From: Kiritimatiellia bacterium
GTDB taxonomy: Bacteria; Verrucomicrobiota; Kiritimatiellia; SLAD01
Direction of reading: 5' to 3'
Assembly (NCBI GenBank): GCA_007126995.1
Contig: SLAD01000300.1
Location: 1-6,839 of the forward strand
Length of the DNA stretch: 6,839 nucleotides
Below are positions 4,706 to 6,839 of the stretch, one piece after another; position 1 is the stretch's first letter; the number at the start of each line of letters is the position of its first letter. Both the position numbers and the translations under genes were made by a program. Below the pieces are notes generated by a model. The model had not been told where the DNA came from. It was given only the letters and a program-made list of their open reading frames with translations, and did not search any database.

Positions 4706-6839
4706 GTGAATGCTTTCCGACGCAGCTTGCTTTCCGTACTTCTCGTTTTCGGCCTGACCTTGACCGGTTACGCCGAGGCGAGCCCCACGGTGCAATTATT
4801 CTCGCCAGAGGACGCCACCCTGATGATCTTGGCAGAACAGCGCGTGACCGATCTGTCTGACGCGACACGGCGCACACGGCCCGTCACGCTGGCGCCGGAA
4901 GCTTTCATGGCGGAGGCTCTTCCGCCCGGAACGTTGATCGAGATGCCCGCTTTTACTGATGCTGTGCTACGGGCGTACGTGGATCGCTCGAAAACGGATG
5001 TCAACGGAACCCAGCGCATTCGTGCCCGGATCAAAAGTGATCCCAGCGGCATGGTGCTGTGGACCGTGGACGGTGATCGCGTGTTCGGTGTCATCGAGCA
5101 ACCCTCCGAGGCGCGCAAGTTCTTGATCCGCCGGATCGAGGGAGCGGCCTCCTACACCATCGAGGAACTGGACCCAACGCAGATGGACGTGTTGCAGTGC
5201 GGTGAATGTGCGCATCCACATGCGCATGATGTCCCGGTCGGCGCGATGCAGCCTGTGCATGAGCAGGCTTCTGTGTCGGTTTCTTCTGAGGATGGGGCGG
5301 AGATTGACGTCATGATTCTGTACACGTCGGCTGCGCGGGATTGGGCGAACAGTTGGGCGGGCGGGATCAACAGCTCCATTGCCCAATCGATGGAGCGGGC
5401 GCAACTCGTGGCGGACAATAGCGGCGTGGACTTGACGTTCAACTTGGTGCACTCGGCGTTGGTCAACTATCAGGAAAGTGGTAATGCCGGCACTGACTTG
5501 GACCGGTTGAGCGATACCAATAGCGGGTATATGGATGAAATTCACGCTTGGCGTGACGAGTATGGCGCTGATCTCGTGGCCTTGTTCACGCTGGAGCATG
5601 TCGTAGGCGGCATCGCGTATTTGTTGGACTGGAAGCCCGGTGCACCGGATCTGGGTTTTTCCGTCACCCGTATTCAGCAAGCACATAATACCTATACCCA
5701 TATTCACGAGATGGGCCACAACCTGGGCCTGCACCATCGCAAGGATCAAGTACAGCAACCCGGCCCGACGCAATGGTGGGATAATTCTTGGCCCGGGAAT
5801 ACCTGGTCAGCGGGTTGGCGCTGGATCGGCAACAATGGCACACGCTATTGCTCAGTCATGAGCTACAACGAGAGCTGGGACGGCAGCAATGTCTTTACGG
5901 TGGCCCACTTCTCGAATCCGGACGTGTTTCATCAGGGGCAGCCGACGGGCCATGCGCAGGATGGCGACAACGTGCGCACGCTGCGGGAAACCAAACATGT
6001 CGTAGCGGGCTATCGGGACGCCGTCAGACGCGTGCTGACGATCAGCGGTGACCTGCATTTTGGTGAGGTCGTTACCGGCCAATCCGCGCAACGAACCCTC
6101 ACCCTGCACAATGAAGGGACCGAGGACCTGACCGTCAGCGGTATGGAGTGGCCCGCCGGATTCAGCGGGGCATGGACAGGGGTTGTGCCTGCTGGCCAAT
6201 CACAGCCCGTCTCCGTGACGTTCGCACCGACGGCGCCCGGATTCTACGCTGGCGCTGTACGCGTTCTGTCGGATGCCTCCGGCGGACATCCATGGCATAC
6301 GCTGTCCGGCTACGGTGATACGCCGACCGACCGGATGATCGCCATCACCGACCCCGTATCGGGAACCACGGTGGCCCATGATACGGACACGCTAACGGTT
6401 TCAGGAACCGCGGGTACGGACATTATCGGGTACCTGAATTGGAGCAACAGCCTCACCGGTGCTTCAGGTCTTATCCCTGCGCTTACCAACTGGCAATTGA
6501 GTGCGGTCGAACTGAATATTGGATCGAACTGGATCTACCTGCGGGGAACCAATCAGCCGTTGCCGACGCTGCGGGCCGATGATTCGGCCACTCACCCGGT
6601 GTATTCCGGCGGCTGGAATACTGGCCAAAATGGTGGTTTCGGATTTGAGCCTTGGGATATCACGGTGTACGGCAATAATGGCGGGTACTTCCGCGGTTCG
6701 TCAGACATCGGCAGTCAGTCCTGGGGCCTGTGGGCGAACAGCGGTCAGGAAAATATTGATGATAGCACCGTTGTCGCGGTTCGGCCGCTGTCACAGCCTC
6801 TCTCGCCCTCCAATACATTCCTGGTGAAGTTCCAAAACA
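4706..6839 (+). CDS. Secreted metzincin-type metalloprotease with C-terminal Ig-like domains (3' end missing)
   Basis: The frame is open for 711 codons to the window edge. Residues 1-25 (start NAFRRSLLSVLLVFGLTL after the GTG, ending GYAEA) form a signal peptide. Residues 26-199 look like a prosegment, ending with a Cys/His cluster CGECAHPHAH (165-174). The catalytic domain runs from about 200 (IDVMILYTSAARDW) to 440. It has zinc motif HEMGHNLGLHH (H334, H338, H344 as ligands, E335 as base) and a Met-turn SVMSY with M385, the metzincin hallmarks. NSGVDLTFNLVH and LDRLSDTNSGYMDEIHAWRD resemble peptidyl-Asp metalloprotease (M72/reprolysin-like) domains. Then follow an ASH/choice-of-anchor-D-like domain (443-538), an Ig-like domain (about 543-616; ITDPVSGTTV start) and the beginning of a glycine-rich module (GGWNTGQNGGFGF, 635-647). 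It probably acts outside the cell or on its surface. An in-frame TAG at 4691 leaves GTG 4706 as the best start; no ATG fits. Confidence 0.87.
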   Translation, partial: MNAFRRSLLSVLLVFGLTLTGYAEASPTVQLFSPEDATLMILAEQRVTDLSDATRRTRPVTLAPEAFMAEALPPGTLIEMPAFTDAVLRAYVDRSKTDVNGTQRIRARIKSDPSGMVLWTVDGDRVFGVIEQPSEARKFLIRRIEGAASYTIEELDPTQMDVLQCGECAHPHAHDVPVGAMQPVHEQASVSVSSEDGAEIDVMILYTSAARDWANSWAGGINSSIAQSMERAQLVADNSGVDLTFNLVHSALVNYQESGNAGTDLDRLSDTNSGYMDEIHAWRDEYGADLVALFTLEHVVGGIAYLLDWKPGAPDLGFSVTRIQQAHNTYTHIHEMGHNLGLHHRKDQVQQPGPTQWWDNSWPGNTWSAGWRWIGNNGTRYCSVMSYNESWDGSNVFTVAHFSNPDVFHQGQPTGHAQDGDNVRTLRETKHVVAGYRDAVRRVLTISGDLHFGEVVTGQSAQRTLTLHNEGTEDLTVSGMEWPAGFSGAWTGVVPAGQSQPVSVTFAPTAPGFYAGAVRVLSDASGGHPWHTLSGYGDTPTDRMIAITDPVSGTTVAHDTDTLTVSGTAGTDIIGYLNWSNSLTGASGLIPALTNWQLSAVELNIGSNWIYLRGTNQPLPTLRADDSATHPVYSGGWNTGQNGGFGFEPWDITVYGNNGGYFRGSSDIGSQSWGLWANSGQENIDDSTVVAVRPLSQPLSPSNTFLVKFQN

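Noticed and set aside
4967..5773. Long antisense open frame (268 residues, minus strand) inside the protease gene
   Set aside because: It overlies the catalytic domain, whose plus-strand frame carries clear zincin motifs. The antisense product shows no recognisable domain and is a shadow of codon usage.

Overview
The window looks like an accessory region of a Gram-negative bacterial chromosome. It carries an outer-membrane beta-barrel gene, signal peptides and mostly Shine-Dalgarno-led genes. The best lineage hint is the large secreted protease at the right edge. Its C-terminal architecture (ASH-like domain, a DPVSGTTV-type Ig domain, then a GGWNTGQNGGFGF module) is, from memory, typical of Kiritimatiellota/Verrucomicrobiota secreted proteins. 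That assignment is inference; no rRNA, tRNA or marker gene is present.

Left part (1-1585, minus strand): an outer-membrane porin-like gene is followed 41 bases later by the start of a metal ABC-transporter substrate-binding protein that runs off the left edge. Together they look like a metal (probably zinc) uptake operon: the barrel admits the ion and the periplasmic protein passes it to an ABC permease outside the window. The operon's upstream region is strikingly AT-rich and holds three inverted repeats. Next comes a decayed 5' fragment of a glycerol-3-phosphate dehydrogenase (glpD) gene with several indels (1564-1897).

Middle part (2040-3280, plus strand): a type II toxin-antitoxin pair (Phd/YefM-type antitoxin, PIN-domain VapC toxin) is driven by a strong promoter overlapped by a near-perfect 27-bp palindrome. 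The predicted transcript begins at or next to the antitoxin ATG. An FmdB-like small protein that has lost the zinc-ribbon cysteines follows 22 bases later. A nested palindromic repeat of about 150 bp fills the gap before the convergent gene.

Right part: on the minus strand are a VTT/TVP38-type membrane protein and, upstream of it, a second toxin-antitoxin-like pair (63-residue helical protein plus DxD nucleotidyltransferase) whose reading frames overlap by 59 bases. Divergent from these, the plus strand encodes a secreted HExxHxxGxxH metalloprotease that reads open from a GTG at 4706 to the window end (711 codons, C-terminus missing).

Two toxin-antitoxin-type modules, a pseudogene and a palindromic repeat lie within about 3 kb, which suggests a variable, insertion-prone locus. 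I see no novel defence or mobile system. The most unusual points are the palindromic repeat, the two apparently leaderless toxin-antitoxin starts, the cysteine-free FmdB-like protein and the Cys/His-rich prosegment of the protease.
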